DNA of 53,407 nt from an uncultured Lachnospiraceae bacterium (GCA_944380185.1 CALWGV010000083.1:1-53407), one strand, 5' to 3'. Shown: positions 7,928 through 17,030, counted from the first letter of the stretch. Numbers and translations are program-made. Notes: a model not told the origin generated them from the sequence alone.

Positions 7928-8832
7928 GATTTAATACGATTTTTTACTGCATTGGGCAGGGACTGAAGAATATCCGCCGGCATCTGTTGTTTACTCTGGC
8001 TTCCGTCGCCACCATTACGGCCTGCGTATTTTTGTTTTCCGTGGTCTACTGCGTGCTGGTAAACCTGCGCTATACGATGGAAACGGTGGAGGAGACCGTG
8101 GGAATCACGGTGTTTTTCGACAAGGGTCTGAGCGAGGAGGAGATACAAAATATCGGGGACCAGATCGGAGAGCGCGAGGAGGTCCGGGAGATGAACTATA
8201 TCTCCGGGGACGAGGCCTGGCAGATTTTTTCGGAGGATTACCTGAGGGGGGCGGAGGAGCTGGCAGAGGGGTTTGCCGAGGACAACCCTCTGGCGGATAT
8301 GGCGAGTTATGAGATTTTTCTCAACAATGTGGAGGATCAGGCAGAATTCGTATCCTGGCTTCAGCAGGTGCCTGGGGTGCGCCGCGTCAATGCCTCCAGC
8401 ATCGCGGCCGGAGGAATGATCGACCTCAATAATGCCGTCGGCTATGTGTCCATCGGACTGATCGGGATTCTTCTGTGCGTCTCGGTATTCCTGATTCACA
8501 ATGCGATTTCCATGGCCATCTCAGCCAGGAGGGATGAGATCCGCATTATGCGTCTGGTGGGAGCCACCAAATCCTTCATCCGCACGCCTTTCCTGGTGGA
8601 GGGATTGTTTATCGGCCTGCTGGGGGCGGCGATTCCTCTGGGACTTATTTTCTTCCTGTATGGCCGGGTCATCGGCTATATGGCAAGCAATATGTCTGTA
8701 CTCTTCGGCTTCCTGTCTTTTTTGCCGATCCAGGAGATCATGAAGGTGCTGCTGCCGGTGGCGGCGGCTCTGGGCGTAGGCATAGGCCTGTTGGGCAGCG
8801 CCACATCGGTGCGTCGTCATTTGAAGGTGTGA
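7924..8832 (+). CDS. ftsX: Cell division protein FtsX
   Basis: The 302-residue membrane protein has one N-terminal transmembrane helix (about 20-45) and an extracellular domain (about 50-165) containing the conserved VGITVFFDKG. Three more helices lie at about 178-200, 225-250 and 270-292, the standard FtsX topology. The cytoplasmic RRDEIRIMRLVGAT segment matches the FtsE contact region. With FtsE it transmits ATPase-driven movement to an extracellular hydrolase; the M23 protein encoded 4 bases downstream is the natural partner. The start overlaps the ftsE stop. Confidence 0.95.
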   Translation: MRFNTIFYCIGQGLKNIRRHLLFTLASVATITACVFLFSVVYCVLVNLRYTMETVEETVGITVFFDKGLSEEEIQNIGDQIGEREEVREMNYISGDEAWQIFSEDYLRGAEELAEGFAEDNPLADMASYEIFLNNVEDQAEFVSWLQQVPGVRRVNASSIAAGGMIDLNNAVGYVSIGLIGILLCVSVFLIHNAISMAISARRDEIRIMRLVGATKSFIRTPFLVEGLFIGLLGAAIPLGLIFFLYGRVIGYMASNMSVLFGFLSFLPIQEIMKVLLPVAAALGVGIGLLGSATSVRRHLKV

Positions 8833-8836
8833 AGAT

Positions 8837-10168
8837 ATGAAGGGCAGAAGAAAAATAGGATTACTATGTCTGGTGCTTTCTCTGTCTCTGGCAGCGGCGG
8901 GCCTGACCTCGCCGCAGAGAGCGCGGGCGGCCGGGGATAAGGAGACGGATGGTTCCAAGGAGCTGCAGGAAGCCCAGGAAAGTCTTTCCGATGCGCAGAA
9001 TGAAATCGGCGAGATTGAGGAGAGCATGCAGTCGGCAAAGGATCGGCTGGAAAATCTCAAAAGCGACAGGAGCGACTTGCTCTCTTACATCGAGGAGCTC
9101 GATCAGAATCTGACAGAGGTGCAGGATACCATCGACAGTCTGGAGGCTGCCATGGAGACTAAACAGCAGGAGATCAGCGCCGCTGAGGAAAGGCTCACCC
9201 AGGCTGAGGCCGATGAGAGGGAGCAGTATGAAGCCATGAAGCTGCGCATTCAATATATGTATGAGAATGGAAACATGCAGTTTCTGGAGCTTTTGTTCAG
9301 CGCAGAAAGTATGACACAGCTGCTGAACCGGTCAGAATACATAACTACTCTGGTGGAGTATGACCGGGATATGCTCAAAGAATATCAGCAGACCTGCCAG
9401 GAGATCGAGGAGCTGCGGACGCAGCTCGAGCAGGAATACGGCCAGATGGAGGAGCTTCAGGCGGTCAATGAAGCCAGCCGTCAGGATCTGGAGACGCTGA
9501 TGGAAGCTAAAAATGCAGAACTGGACAGCTATTCCCTGCAGATTGACAGTGCAGAAGATCAGGTGGACAGCTTTGCCAAAGCTCTGGAGGAACAGGAAGC
9601 CCTGATTGAAAAAATCGAGGCGGAAATTCGCCGTCAGGAGGAGGAAGCAGCCCGCAGAGAGGAAGAAGAGCAGCAGAAGCAGGAGAATGAAAGCGAGGAA
9701 GAGGCGGGGGATGGCGCTGCAGATGACGGAGCCGAGGAAGGCAGCTCCGGCGGAAGCGGCAGCGAGGGCGGTCTCAGTTTTATCTGGCCCATACCGGACA
9801 GCAGCCGAATCACCTCGGAATTCGGCGAACGCGAAGCACCGTTAGAGGGGGTGTCAAATTTCCACAAGGGAGTGGATGTGGGGGCGCCTACGGGCACCAA
9901 GATCTACGCAGCCGCAGCCGGCGACGTGGTTATTTCCCAGTATAACTATTCAGCGGGCAATTATATCATGATCAACCATGGAAATGGAGTGTATACGGTT
10001 TACATGCACTGCTCAAAGCTTCTGGTCTCTGTGGGAGATCATGTAGAGCAGGGAGACAATATAGGACTGGTGGGCTCCACCGGCTATTCCACGGGGCCTC
10101 ATCTGCACTTTGGCGTGCGGATAAACGGGGAATACCGCGATCCTCTGGACTATGTATCTGTGCCCTGA
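8837..10168 (+). CDS. Exported coiled-coil M23 peptidoglycan hydrolase (PcsB/EnvC-like partner of FtsEX)
   Basis: The 443-residue protein has an N-terminal signal peptide (basic start, hydrophobic core about 8-24, cleavage near ARA-AG). A long coiled coil (about 38-290) and a low-complexity acidic/Gly-Ser linker (about 275-315) follow. The C-terminal LytM/M23 domain has the zinc ligands His343 and Asp347 in FHKGVDVGAPTG and the HLH pair at 422-424. The family cleaves peptide cross-links in the cell wall. The coiled coil plus position behind ftsX point to activation by FtsX, as for PcsB and EnvC. PcsB itself uses a CHAP domain, so this is a functional analogue rather than an orthologue. The start lies only 4 bases after ftsX. 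Confidence 0.92.
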   Translation: MKGRRKIGLLCLVLSLSLAAAGLTSPQRARAAGDKETDGSKELQEAQESLSDAQNEIGEIEESMQSAKDRLENLKSDRSDLLSYIEELDQNLTEVQDTIDSLEAAMETKQQEISAAEERLTQAEADEREQYEAMKLRIQYMYENGNMQFLELLFSAESMTQLLNRSEYITTLVEYDRDMLKEYQQTCQEIEELRTQLEQEYGQMEELQAVNEASRQDLETLMEAKNAELDSYSLQIDSAEDQVDSFAKALEEQEALIEKIEAEIRRQEEEAARREEEEQQKQENESEEEAGDGAADDGAEEGSSGGSGSEGGLSFIWPIPDSSRITSEFGEREAPLEGVSNFHKGVDVGAPTGTKIYAAAAGDVVISQYNYSAGNYIMINHGNGVYTVYMHCSKLLVSVGDHVEQGDNIGLVGSTGYSTGPHLHFGVRINGEYRDPLDYVSVP

Positions 10169-10243
10169 TAAAAAGCGGATTAAAAAGAAGAATGGCGAAG
10201 CGGCAGAGGAAGGCATGCCGGCCGGTGCAAGGAGAGGAGGCAT

Positions 10244-11542
10244 ATGCGTAAGATGATGGATCATTACGACTATGACGACTATGGTGATTACTACCCCTAC
10301 GGAAAGAAGAAAAATGGATTTGGCCGAGGGGTAGTAACCGGTGTGCTGAGCACGCTGGTAGCTGTATTTTTGGCGGCAGCGGCGTTCATCGCTGTCCGGG
10401 GGCTGAGACAGACGCAGAATGTCACGGCGGGCCGCACCATAGGGGGAGGAAGCGTCTCTCAGAACGAAGAAACGTCACAGATCACGGACAAGATGGAGGA
10501 GATCAGGGATTACATAGATGCCAATTATCTCTTTGCATACGAGGAGGCAGATCTGGCGGATGGCGCTTATCTGGGAATGGTCTACGGTCTGGGTGATCCC
10601 TATAGCTATTATTATAATGAAGAAGAATATGCCGCTCTGGAGGAGAGCTACAGCGGCGAATATTGCGGTATCGGCATTCTGGTGAGTCAGGATGTACAGA
10701 CGGGTGAGATCACAATCCTGCGTGTTTTCGACGGTCCTGCCATGGAGGCGGGACTGCTGAGCGGAGATATCCTGTATCAGGTGGACGGACTTCTGGCCAG
10801 TGAGGCAAGTCTGGATGAGGTGGCCGATCGGATCACCGGGGAGGAGGGAACTTCGGTTTCCCTGGAGATTTTTCGTCCTTCTACAGGGGAGTATCTGGAG
10901 ATGGACATTGTGCGCCGCCAGGTGGAGACACAGAATGTGGAGTATGAGATGCTTACCGGAGATGTGGGTTATATTCTGCTCTACCAATTTGAGGGAAAGG
11001 CGGCAGAGCAGCTGGAGAGAGCGGTGGAAGAGCTGGAGAGCCAGGGCATGGAGGCGCTTATTCTGGATCTGCGGGACAACCCCGGCGGCGATCTGAATGT
11101 GCTCTTGGAGATCGCCGATGTGTTTTTGCCGGAGGGCGTTGTACTGACCATGGAGAATGCCGCCGGGCATAGTTATTCCTATTATTCCAGTGAAGGCGAG
11201 CTGGGCATACCGTTAGTGGTTCTTGTCAATGAAAACTCAGCCAGCGCCTCGGAAGCGCTCAGCGGGGCTATTCAGGACCGGGGAGCCGGAATTCTGGTGG
11301 GCACCCAGACCTTCGGCAAAGGAATTGTACAGACCCTGTTTCCGCTGAGCGACGGGAAGACGGCGCTCAAACTGACCACGGACCGCTATTATACACCCGG
11401 GGGAACCTGTATCCATGGTACGGGCATCACGCCGGATGTGGTGGTGGAGCTTTCAGACGAAGAGGGGGACAGTCAGCTGGAGGCGGCGCTGAGAGAGGCG
11501 CAGGAAATGCTGGACGGAGACGAAGCGGAGATGGCCGGCTGA
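10244..11542 (+). CDS. S41 family C-terminal processing protease with PDZ domain
   Basis: The 432-residue membrane-anchored protease has a Tyr/Asp-rich cytoplasmic start and a single transmembrane helix (about 33-52). A PDZ domain lies at about 140-215, and the S41 catalytic core at about 230-400. The catalytic serine is the middle one of NSASASE (Ser334) and the lysine sits in TFGKG (Lys359), the Ser-Lys dyad of CtpA/CtpB/Tsp. Such enzymes trim or degrade exported proteins and often control peptidoglycan hydrolases. Encoded 75 bases after the M23 hydrolase, it may process that protein (inference). The ATG follows GGAGAGGAGG. Confidence 0.93.
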   Translation: MRKMMDHYDYDDYGDYYPYGKKKNGFGRGVVTGVLSTLVAVFLAAAAFIAVRGLRQTQNVTAGRTIGGGSVSQNEETSQITDKMEEIRDYIDANYLFAYEEADLADGAYLGMVYGLGDPYSYYYNEEEYAALEESYSGEYCGIGILVSQDVQTGEITILRVFDGPAMEAGLLSGDILYQVDGLLASEASLDEVADRITGEEGTSVSLEIFRPSTGEYLEMDIVRRQVETQNVEYEMLTGDVGYILLYQFEGKAAEQLERAVEELESQGMEALILDLRDNPGGDLNVLLEIADVFLPEGVVLTMENAAGHSYSYYSSEGELGIPLVVLVNENSASASEALSGAIQDRGAGILVGTQTFGKGIVQTLFPLSDGKTALKLTTDRYYTPGGTCIHGTGITPDVVVELSDEEGDSQLEAALREAQEMLDGDEAEMAG

Positions 11543-11565
11543 TTCGATGTGAAGGGGGAGTAAGC

Positions 11566-12552
11566 TTGGAAGAGAAGAGACAAGGCAGGCGGCGGTGGTT
11601 TTTTCCACTGCTGCTTTTGTTGTTTAACGGCGCCGCGGCGGCGGCTTTTCTCCTGTTCTTATTTACGAGGCGGGATCTTTCTGCCGGGCAGATGGAGCAG
11701 GCGCGCCTGATCGGGGCCTGCTATATGACCATGAATAATCCCTACTATGAGATGATCGACGACGAGATCCGGGCGGTAGTGGAGGAAAATGGAGACGTTT
11801 TAGTGACTCGCAATCCTGCTCTGGACAGCGACAGACAGATTGAGCAGATTCGCGAGCTGATTGATATGGGAGTGTCGGCTGTCTTGGTGACGCCGGTGGA
11901 TTGGAAGGCCATATGTCCGGTGCTGCAGGAGGCTAAAGAGCAGGGAATCCTAGTGGTTGCCGTAGACGCCGGTGTCTATGAGGCAGAGCTGGCGGATTGT
12001 ACTGTAGTGTCGGACAATTATATGGCAGGTGTCCTCTGTGCCGCACATCTGCTGGAAAATGCAGATTCCGCCCGTATTGTGCTGCTGGAACATTCGACAG
12101 CGGAGTCTTCCCTGGACAGAATAGCCGGATTTGAAGATACACTGCGGGGGGAGGAGGGCTTTGAGATTGTAGCCAGAGGAGAATGCGATGGACAGCTGGA
12201 AGTGGCTATGCCGGTGATGGAGGAGATCATCGCCTCCGGCGTGGAGTTTGACACGGTCTTTGCCCTCAACGACCCCAGCGCCATGGGCTGTATGGCAGCC
12301 ATGGAGGATGCGGGAATCCTGGAGGGTGTGCGTGTATATGGAGTGGACGGAGCTCCGGAGGCTAAGGCTATGATCTTGGAGGGGATGATGACAGCTACCT
12401 CAGCTCAGTTTCCTTCGGAGGTGGGACGCATAGCGGCGGAGAATCTGTATCGGCTGCTTGACGGAGAAAAGTGCGACACTTCGGTTTCCGTGCAGGTGAG
12501 CCTGATTACCCGGGACAATGTGGAAGAGTTCGGCATCGACCGTTGGCAGTAG
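11566..12552 (+). CDS. Membrane-anchored sugar-binding (periplasmic-binding-protein-like) sensor
   Basis: The 328-residue protein has an N-terminal transmembrane anchor (about 11-32, no lipobox) followed by a type I periplasmic-binding fold of the ribose-binding group (PF13407-like). The fold includes NNPYYEMIDDEIR and DRQIEQIRELIDMGVSAVLVT. Translation uses a TTG start at 11566 behind GGGGGAG with six bases of spacing. No permease or ATPase is adjacent. A histidine kinase and response regulator follow instead. The arrangement resembles XylFII-LytS-type sensors, in which a tethered sugar-binding protein presents ligand to a kinase. The ligand is likely a monosaccharide, but the sequence does not say which one. 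Confidence 0.85.
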   Translation: MEEKRQGRRRWFFPLLLLLFNGAAAAAFLLFLFTRRDLSAGQMEQARLIGACYMTMNNPYYEMIDDEIRAVVEENGDVLVTRNPALDSDRQIEQIRELIDMGVSAVLVTPVDWKAICPVLQEAKEQGILVVAVDAGVYEAELADCTVVSDNYMAGVLCAAHLLENADSARIVLLEHSTAESSLDRIAGFEDTLRGEEGFEIVARGECDGQLEVAMPVMEEIIASGVEFDTVFALNDPSAMGCMAAMEDAGILEGVRVYGVDGAPEAKAMILEGMMTATSAQFPSEVGRIAAENLYRLLDGEKCDTSVSVQVSLITRDNVEEFGIDRWQ

Positions 12553-12575
12553 GCGACAGTAAAGGGGGAGTATGG

Positions 12576-13889
12576 ATGAGAGACAGGCTTCCGGATCGGG
12601 TTATTCTGTGTATGAAAAATGTAAATCTGATTGAGATAACGGCGCTTTCTCTGCTGATGGCGGTGACGACAGACCGGATCTGTTCGGTATTCGGTGCCAG
12701 AGAGTTCCTGGAGCAGCTGCCGACCTTGCCCCGGCGGCCCTGGAGCATCCCTCTTTGGTCTCTGGGACTGTTCGCCGTATTGCTGATTTTGATGAAACTT
12801 GGACGGCAGCGGGAAAAGAAGACCTGGTCAGTTTTGCTGGGGGCGGTAAAAATCCTGCTTTGTCTGGCCATCATGAGCGTACTCCAATGGAACTACAGCG
12901 GGCTGATTCTGCTTGCGGCTATAGATATCATGTCCGGCGGAAAACTGACAAGGTTTAAGGGAGTGCTGCTGGGGCTGGCTTTTGTGATGTTTATCCTGCT
13001 GGATTTTGATATCGTATCCACCAGGACAGCGGTGATCTCCGTGGACAGCTATCTGGATTACTACACGGTATCGGTGCGCAATCTGTTTACGGTCCTTTTT
13101 GCTCTGCTGTCTTCATTAAACATGCTGCTGTTCATGATCTATGCTCTTATGCGGATTCGTGTTCAAGTGGCGGAAAATGAAAGAATCCGGCAGCTCAATG
13201 CTCAGCTCAACGAAGCCAATGAGGATTTGAAGGCGATGAATCTGCAGCTGGCGGCCTATGCCAAGGAGACGGAAAAAATGGCGCAGACCAGGGAGAGAAA
13301 CCGTTTGGCCAGGGAGATTCACGATACGCTGGGGCATGCTCTCACGGGCATCATTACCGGCATCGACGCAGCGGTTTCCATGCTTGACTATTCGGCGGAG
13401 GGGACGAAAAAACAGCTGAGTCTGGTCAGCGAAGTGGCCAGGCAGGGAATGACGGACGTGCGCCGCTCGGTGAAGGCACTGCGGCCTGATGCTCTGGAAA
13501 AACAGGAGCTGGAGGGAGCTCTGCGCCAAATCATCGGTCAGGCGGAGGCCACCACGGGCCTTAAGGTGGAATTTGACAATCGGGCCGGGCAGCTGCGGTT
13601 TGACAGCGATGAGGAGGAGGTGCTTTATCGCATCGTCCAGGAGAGCATGACCAATGCGGTGCGCCACGGGTATGCGGACCATCTGTGGATCAGGGTGGAG
13701 CGGGAGGGAAAGATGCTCCGCCTGCTGATCCGGGATAATGGCAGGGGATGCGGGGAGATCACGGACGGTTTCGGACTGACGCATATGAAAGAGAGGATCC
13801 GCCTGCTTGGCGGAACAGTGAAGTTTGACGGGAGCGATGGCTTTTGCATTGATGCCCGAATTCCGTTAAGATGGGGGGATGAAGAATGA
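12576..13889 (+). CDS. Sensor histidine kinase (HisKA_3, NarL/LiaS-type)
   Basis: The 437-residue membrane kinase has about six hydrophobic segments between residues 15 and 190 and a coiled-coil linker (about 195-240). The HisKA_3 dimerisation domain carries His249 in LAREIHDTLGHALTG. The HATPase_c domain has the N box in IVQESMTNAVRHG and the G1 box RDNGRGCG. The ATG at 12576 was selected because GGGGGAG ends 5 bases upstream; upstream in-frame starts fall inside the preceding gene. There is no large extracellular loop, so the preceding anchored binding protein probably supplies ligand recognition. The stop overlaps the response regulator start by four bases. Confidence 0.92.
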   Translation: MRDRLPDRVILCMKNVNLIEITALSLLMAVTTDRICSVFGAREFLEQLPTLPRRPWSIPLWSLGLFAVLLILMKLGRQREKKTWSVLLGAVKILLCLAIMSVLQWNYSGLILLAAIDIMSGGKLTRFKGVLLGLAFVMFILLDFDIVSTRTAVISVDSYLDYYTVSVRNLFTVLFALLSSLNMLLFMIYALMRIRVQVAENERIRQLNAQLNEANEDLKAMNLQLAAYAKETEKMAQTRERNRLAREIHDTLGHALTGIITGIDAAVSMLDYSAEGTKKQLSLVSEVARQGMTDVRRSVKALRPDALEKQELEGALRQIIGQAEATTGLKVEFDNRAGQLRFDSDEEEVLYRIVQESMTNAVRHGYADHLWIRVEREGKMLRLLIRDNGRGCGEITDGFGLTHMKERIRLLGGTVKFDGSDGFCIDARIPLRWGDEE

Positions 13890-14566
13890 TAAAGGTGTTG
13901 ATTGCCGATGATCAGGAATTGATCCGACAGAGTCTGCAGATCGTACTGAGTACCCAGGAGGGCATACAGGTGACCGATTCGGCAGCCAATGGGCGAGAGG
14001 TGCTGCGCTCGGTGCAGCTGATTCGCCCCGATGTGATTCTGATGGACATCCGCATGCCGGAGATGGATGGAGTGGAGTGCACCCGCCTGGTGAAGGAGCG
14101 GTATCCCGATATCAAGATCATCATACTGACGACCTTTGACGATGATGAGTACGTCTACAGCGCGCTGAAATACGGCGCCAGCGGTTACCTTCTCAAGGGA
14201 ATATCGATGAATGAGCTTACGGAAGCTATACACAAGGTGGCTGCCGGCAGTGCCATGATCAATCCCGATGTGGCCGGAAAGGTGATCCGCTTTTTTTCAC
14301 AGATGGCCCGGGGCGGTCCGGCTATTCAGGTAGACGAAAGACAGTGCGCAGATCTGAGCCGGACAGAGTGGAAGGTGATCCGCCAGATCGGCAAGGGGCT
14401 CTCCAACAAAGAGATCTCTGCCAAGCTGTATTTGTCCGAGGGAACTGTGCGCAACTACCTGAGTTCTATCCTCAGCAAGCTTCAGCTGCGGGACCGCACT
14501 CAGTTGGCCATCTGGGCGGTGCAGACCGGGGCGGTGAATCGTCCGGAGGGGGACGAGGGAAACTGA
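13886..14566 (+). CDS. NarL/LuxR-type response regulator
   Basis: The 226-residue two-domain regulator has a receiver domain (about 1-120) with the acidic pair Asp8-Asp9, phosphoacceptor Asp54 in ILMDIRMPEMDG, and Lys in LLKG. The C-terminal LuxR helix-turn-helix (about 155-215) includes GLSNKEISAKLYLSEGTVRNY. It pairs with the histidine kinase through a four-base overlap. The likely targets include this operon or sugar-uptake genes elsewhere; no repeated operator could be assigned by eye. Confidence 0.94.
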   Translation: MIKVLIADDQELIRQSLQIVLSTQEGIQVTDSAANGREVLRSVQLIRPDVILMDIRMPEMDGVECTRLVKERYPDIKIIILTTFDDDEYVYSALKYGASGYLLKGISMNELTEAIHKVAAGSAMINPDVAGKVIRFFSQMARGGPAIQVDERQCADLSRTEWKVIRQIGKGLSNKEISAKLYLSEGTVRNYLSSILSKLQLRDRTQLAIWAVQTGAVNRPEGDEGN

Positions 14567-14628
14567 CAGGGAAGAAGAGATGCGGGAAAGAGATGAAGGA
14601 GAAGAAATATGGGAGAAGGAATATGGAT

Positions 14629-15960
14629 ATGACGAAAAAAAAGGAGATAGCCGGAAGGCTCGCCGTCCGCTCTGTTCGATCTGCATCAGTCCTCGCGGTT
14701 TTCCTCTTCTTTGCCCTTATGGCAGCAGGCTGCAGCAGGGAGAGGATAATCCGCGTAGGTATTATGGCGGAGAGCAACTGGGATGTGCCCAGCGGTACGG
14801 TCTACGATATCATAGATCTGGCGGCGGAGCGGTTTGAGGAGGAACATCCGGGGGTCCGGGTCGAGTATACCAGCGGAATTTTAAAAGAAGACTATTCCGA
14901 GTGGCTAGCGCAGCAGCTGCTGGCGGGGACGGAACCGGACGTATTTATGATCCTGTCGGAGGATTTTCATATGCTGGCTTCTCTGGGAGCTCTGGAGGAT
15001 CTGAGCGGGTTGATCCAGTCGGATCCGACCTTTGATGAGGAGGCCTATTATCCGGCAGCCTACAGGGGCGGCCAGTGGGAGGGGCGTCAGATGGCTCTGG
15101 CCTATGAGTGTGTGCCCAGGCTGATGTTTGTAAACCGAAGCCTTTTGGAGGAGGCCGGAGTGGAAATGCCTGGTGAGAACTGGACCTGGGAGGATTTTTA
15201 TGAGATCTGCCGTCAGGTCACGGCAGACACGGACGGCAATGGCGTGCTGGACCGTTTTGGCTGCTATAACTACACCTGGACGGATGCGGTATACGCCAAC
15301 GGGCAGGGGCTTTTCGATCAGAATGGGACGCAGTGCTACGTGGGCAGTCCCGGGGCGGAGGAAGCCGTGCTTTTTGTCGAGCAGTTAAATGGACTGAATC
15401 AGGGGGCTCAGGTCAGTGCCCAGGATTTTGATCTGGGCAATGTGGCCTTTCAGCCCTTGCTTTTTTCGGAGTATCGCACCTATTCGCCTTATCCCTGGAG
15501 AATTAAGAAGTATACCGGTTTTGAGTGGGAGTGTCTGCCGATGCCTGCGGGGCCGTCCGGTGCCAATGCCTCGGAGATGGATGTTTTGCTGATGGGGATC
15601 AGCTCACGCTGTTCTGACAGAGCTCTTGCCTGGGATTTTCTGAAGCTGATGACCTATGATGCCGAAATTCAGGGACAGATTTTCGTTCTCTCCCAGGGTG
15701 CTTCCGGTCTGAAGAGCGTGGTGACGGCTCCGGAGACTGCGGAAAGGATTAATGCCGACATGCCTGCAGGTAGCCGGATGAATATGGAGCTCCTTAATGA
15801 GATCATGGAGACGGCGGTAACGATGCCGTCCTTCCGCAAATACGAGGAAGCCATGTCTATGCTGGAGGAAGGAGTAGCAGAGGCCATGGACGACGACAAA
15901 AATATTCACTCGTCCCTGGTGACGCTTCAGCGCCGCGTGATAAGTTTTCTGCGAAACTGA
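14629..15960 (+). CDS. Extracellular solute-binding lipoprotein (family 1)
   Basis: The 443-residue protein has a lipoprotein signal peptide whose lipobox LMAAGC places the lipidated Cys at 35. The fold that follows is a carbohydrate-type family 1 binding protein (RFEEEHPGVRVEYTSG, EPDVFMI, TDGNGVLDRFGC). The ATG at 14629 has AGAAGGA 8 bases upstream; nearby in-frame ATGs at 14593 and 14623 are alternatives. No permease or ATPase gene accompanies it. Either it captures sugar for permeases encoded elsewhere (perhaps using the orphan MsmK ATPase) or it is a second sensory binding protein for the kinase just upstream. Its last 104 bases overlap the convergent hypothetical gene. Confidence 0.88.
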   Translation: MTKKKEIAGRLAVRSVRSASVLAVFLFFALMAAGCSRERIIRVGIMAESNWDVPSGTVYDIIDLAAERFEEEHPGVRVEYTSGILKEDYSEWLAQQLLAGTEPDVFMILSEDFHMLASLGALEDLSGLIQSDPTFDEEAYYPAAYRGGQWEGRQMALAYECVPRLMFVNRSLLEEAGVEMPGENWTWEDFYEICRQVTADTDGNGVLDRFGCYNYTWTDAVYANGQGLFDQNGTQCYVGSPGAEEAVLFVEQLNGLNQGAQVSAQDFDLGNVAFQPLLFSEYRTYSPYPWRIKKYTGFEWECLPMPAGPSGANASEMDVLLMGISSRCSDRALAWDFLKLMTYDAEIQGQIFVLSQGASGLKSVVTAPETAERINADMPAGSRMNMELLNEIMETAVTMPSFRKYEEAMSMLEEGVAEAMDDDKNIHSSLVTLQRRVISFLRN

Positions 15961-16507
15961 GGAAAAGTGAGCATTTTTGACAGGTTTTTACCCCATATTC
16001 CTGCACATAATTTACAAGACGATCTAACATAGTGCAGTCCGCCGCATAATAGATTAAGAATCCATTGCCCTCCTCTGTGCCGACAACCATTTTTCCTTCC
16101 TCGAGAAGTGTCAAAAAACAAGGCTCCTTCTCTGCGCTTTCCCAGACGAGGGAAATATTTGCGCTTTCAGAACTGCCGTCGGAAGAAACGGCTGTTTGTG
16201 CCCACGGCAGCAGATTTTGAAAACTCTGCCGGTATTTCGCCTGATCTAAAATACCGATAACACTGCTGAATTTTTCTCCGTCTTCTGCTGATGCCTGCAG
16301 TTCATAGCTGTCGATAAAGGCTACCCCATCTGCATCGATTCCGCTGATAACTACAGTACAGGAGAAACGAGAAATTGTACTTGTATCCGCGGAAAGGATA
16401 TCTGCGAAGGAATGCGGCCAAAACCGCCACGCGCAGGTGCAAAGAATTTGTAGAATAACCAAAGTAAGGACTATCTTTTTGATATGCTTTCCCATGTCAT
16501 CACCCAT
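15857..16507 (-). CDS. Hypothetical exported or membrane-anchored protein
   Basis: No family is recognised in this 216-residue protein. One hydrophobic segment (about 9-25) suggests a signal peptide or anchor, followed by a soluble domain with scattered aromatic residues. The last ~33 residues lie inside the convergent solute-binding gene and look compositionally odd (Pro/Leu-rich). The native protein may therefore end near 15960, with a small frameshift or lost stop. No convincing ribosome site precedes the ATG at 16507; an ATG at 16495 is an alternative. Base composition is more AT-rich than the left neighbour. The gene sits beside an ArsR regulator on the same strand, 120 bases upstream. 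Confidence 0.6.
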   Translation of the reverse strand: MGDDMGKHIKKIVLTLVILQILCTCAWRFWPHSFADILSADTSTISRFSCTVVISGIDADGVAFIDSYELQASAEDGEKFSSVIGILDQAKYRQSFQNLLPWAQTAVSSDGSSESANISLVWESAEKEPCFLTLLEEGKMVVGTEEGNGFLIYYAADCTMLDRLVNYVQEYGVKTCQKCSLFLSFAENLSRGAEASPGTSEYFCRRPWPLLLLPPA

Positions 16508-16627
16508 AATGACTAATAATTGAAATATTATAACGCCTCTGCGTAAAGACGAGGTAAATATTCCATAAAATCATTATAAAGGAAAAGAGAACGTCATTCT
16601 GTAACTTCAGCGGTATCTTTGTATATT

Positions 16628-16987
16628 TTAATCACCGCCTTCGCTCCTATCGGGGGCATATTTCATAAATTCTCTTATATCACAAAATAAGGTAATAAGA
16701 TCATTCAGCTGGCTTGTCTCCGGAGCTAAATAGTAATAAATACAAGTCCCTTCTTTTCGGCTCTTTACAATTCCTGCGCTTTTCAAAATCTGCATATGGT
16801 GCGACACTGCCGGACGCGAAAGGTTTGTCCGTTTTGCAATATCAATGACGCGATTGCCGCTGCATTCGCTTTGCAGCATAATACAGAGCAAATGCTGCCT
16901 TGTTTCATCCCCAATGGCGACCAGTATTTTTTGGCAGGCCTTGAACTCTTTTTCCAGCCTTTGGACATCTTCAACTGTATTTTTCAT
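16628..16987 (-). CDS. ArsR-family winged-helix regulator
   Basis: The 119-residue protein contains the ArsR/SmtB winged helix (about 20-95), with IAKRTNLSRPAVSHHMQILKS as recognition region and a beta wing around KSRKEGTCIYYYL. Cysteines at about 18, 35, 42 and 81 do not form the classic CxC metal site, so metal sensing is not assured. GGAGATG precedes the ATG by 7 bases. An imperfect palindrome directly after the -10 box suggests autoregulation. The only nearby gene that could be in the same transcript is the hypothetical exported protein downstream. Confidence 0.88.
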   Translation of the reverse strand: MKNTVEDVQRLEKEFKACQKILVAIGDETRQHLLCIMLQSECSGNRVIDIAKRTNLSRPAVSHHMQILKSAGIVKSRKEGTCIYYYLAPETSQLNDLITLFCDIREFMKYAPDRSEGGD

Positions 16988-17006
16988 TTTTCATCTCCGT
17001 TGGTTT

Positions 17007-17030
17007 AAGCGTTTGAACACTTTTATTATA
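17007..17030 (-). promoter_or_regulatory. Candidate ArsR operator with -10 box
   Basis: On the minus strand TATAAT (17030-17025) is followed by AAGTGTTCAAACGCTT (17022-17007). This 16-bp imperfect palindrome has six of eight matched pairs and overlaps the expected transcription start of the arsR-like gene. Confidence 0.45.
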
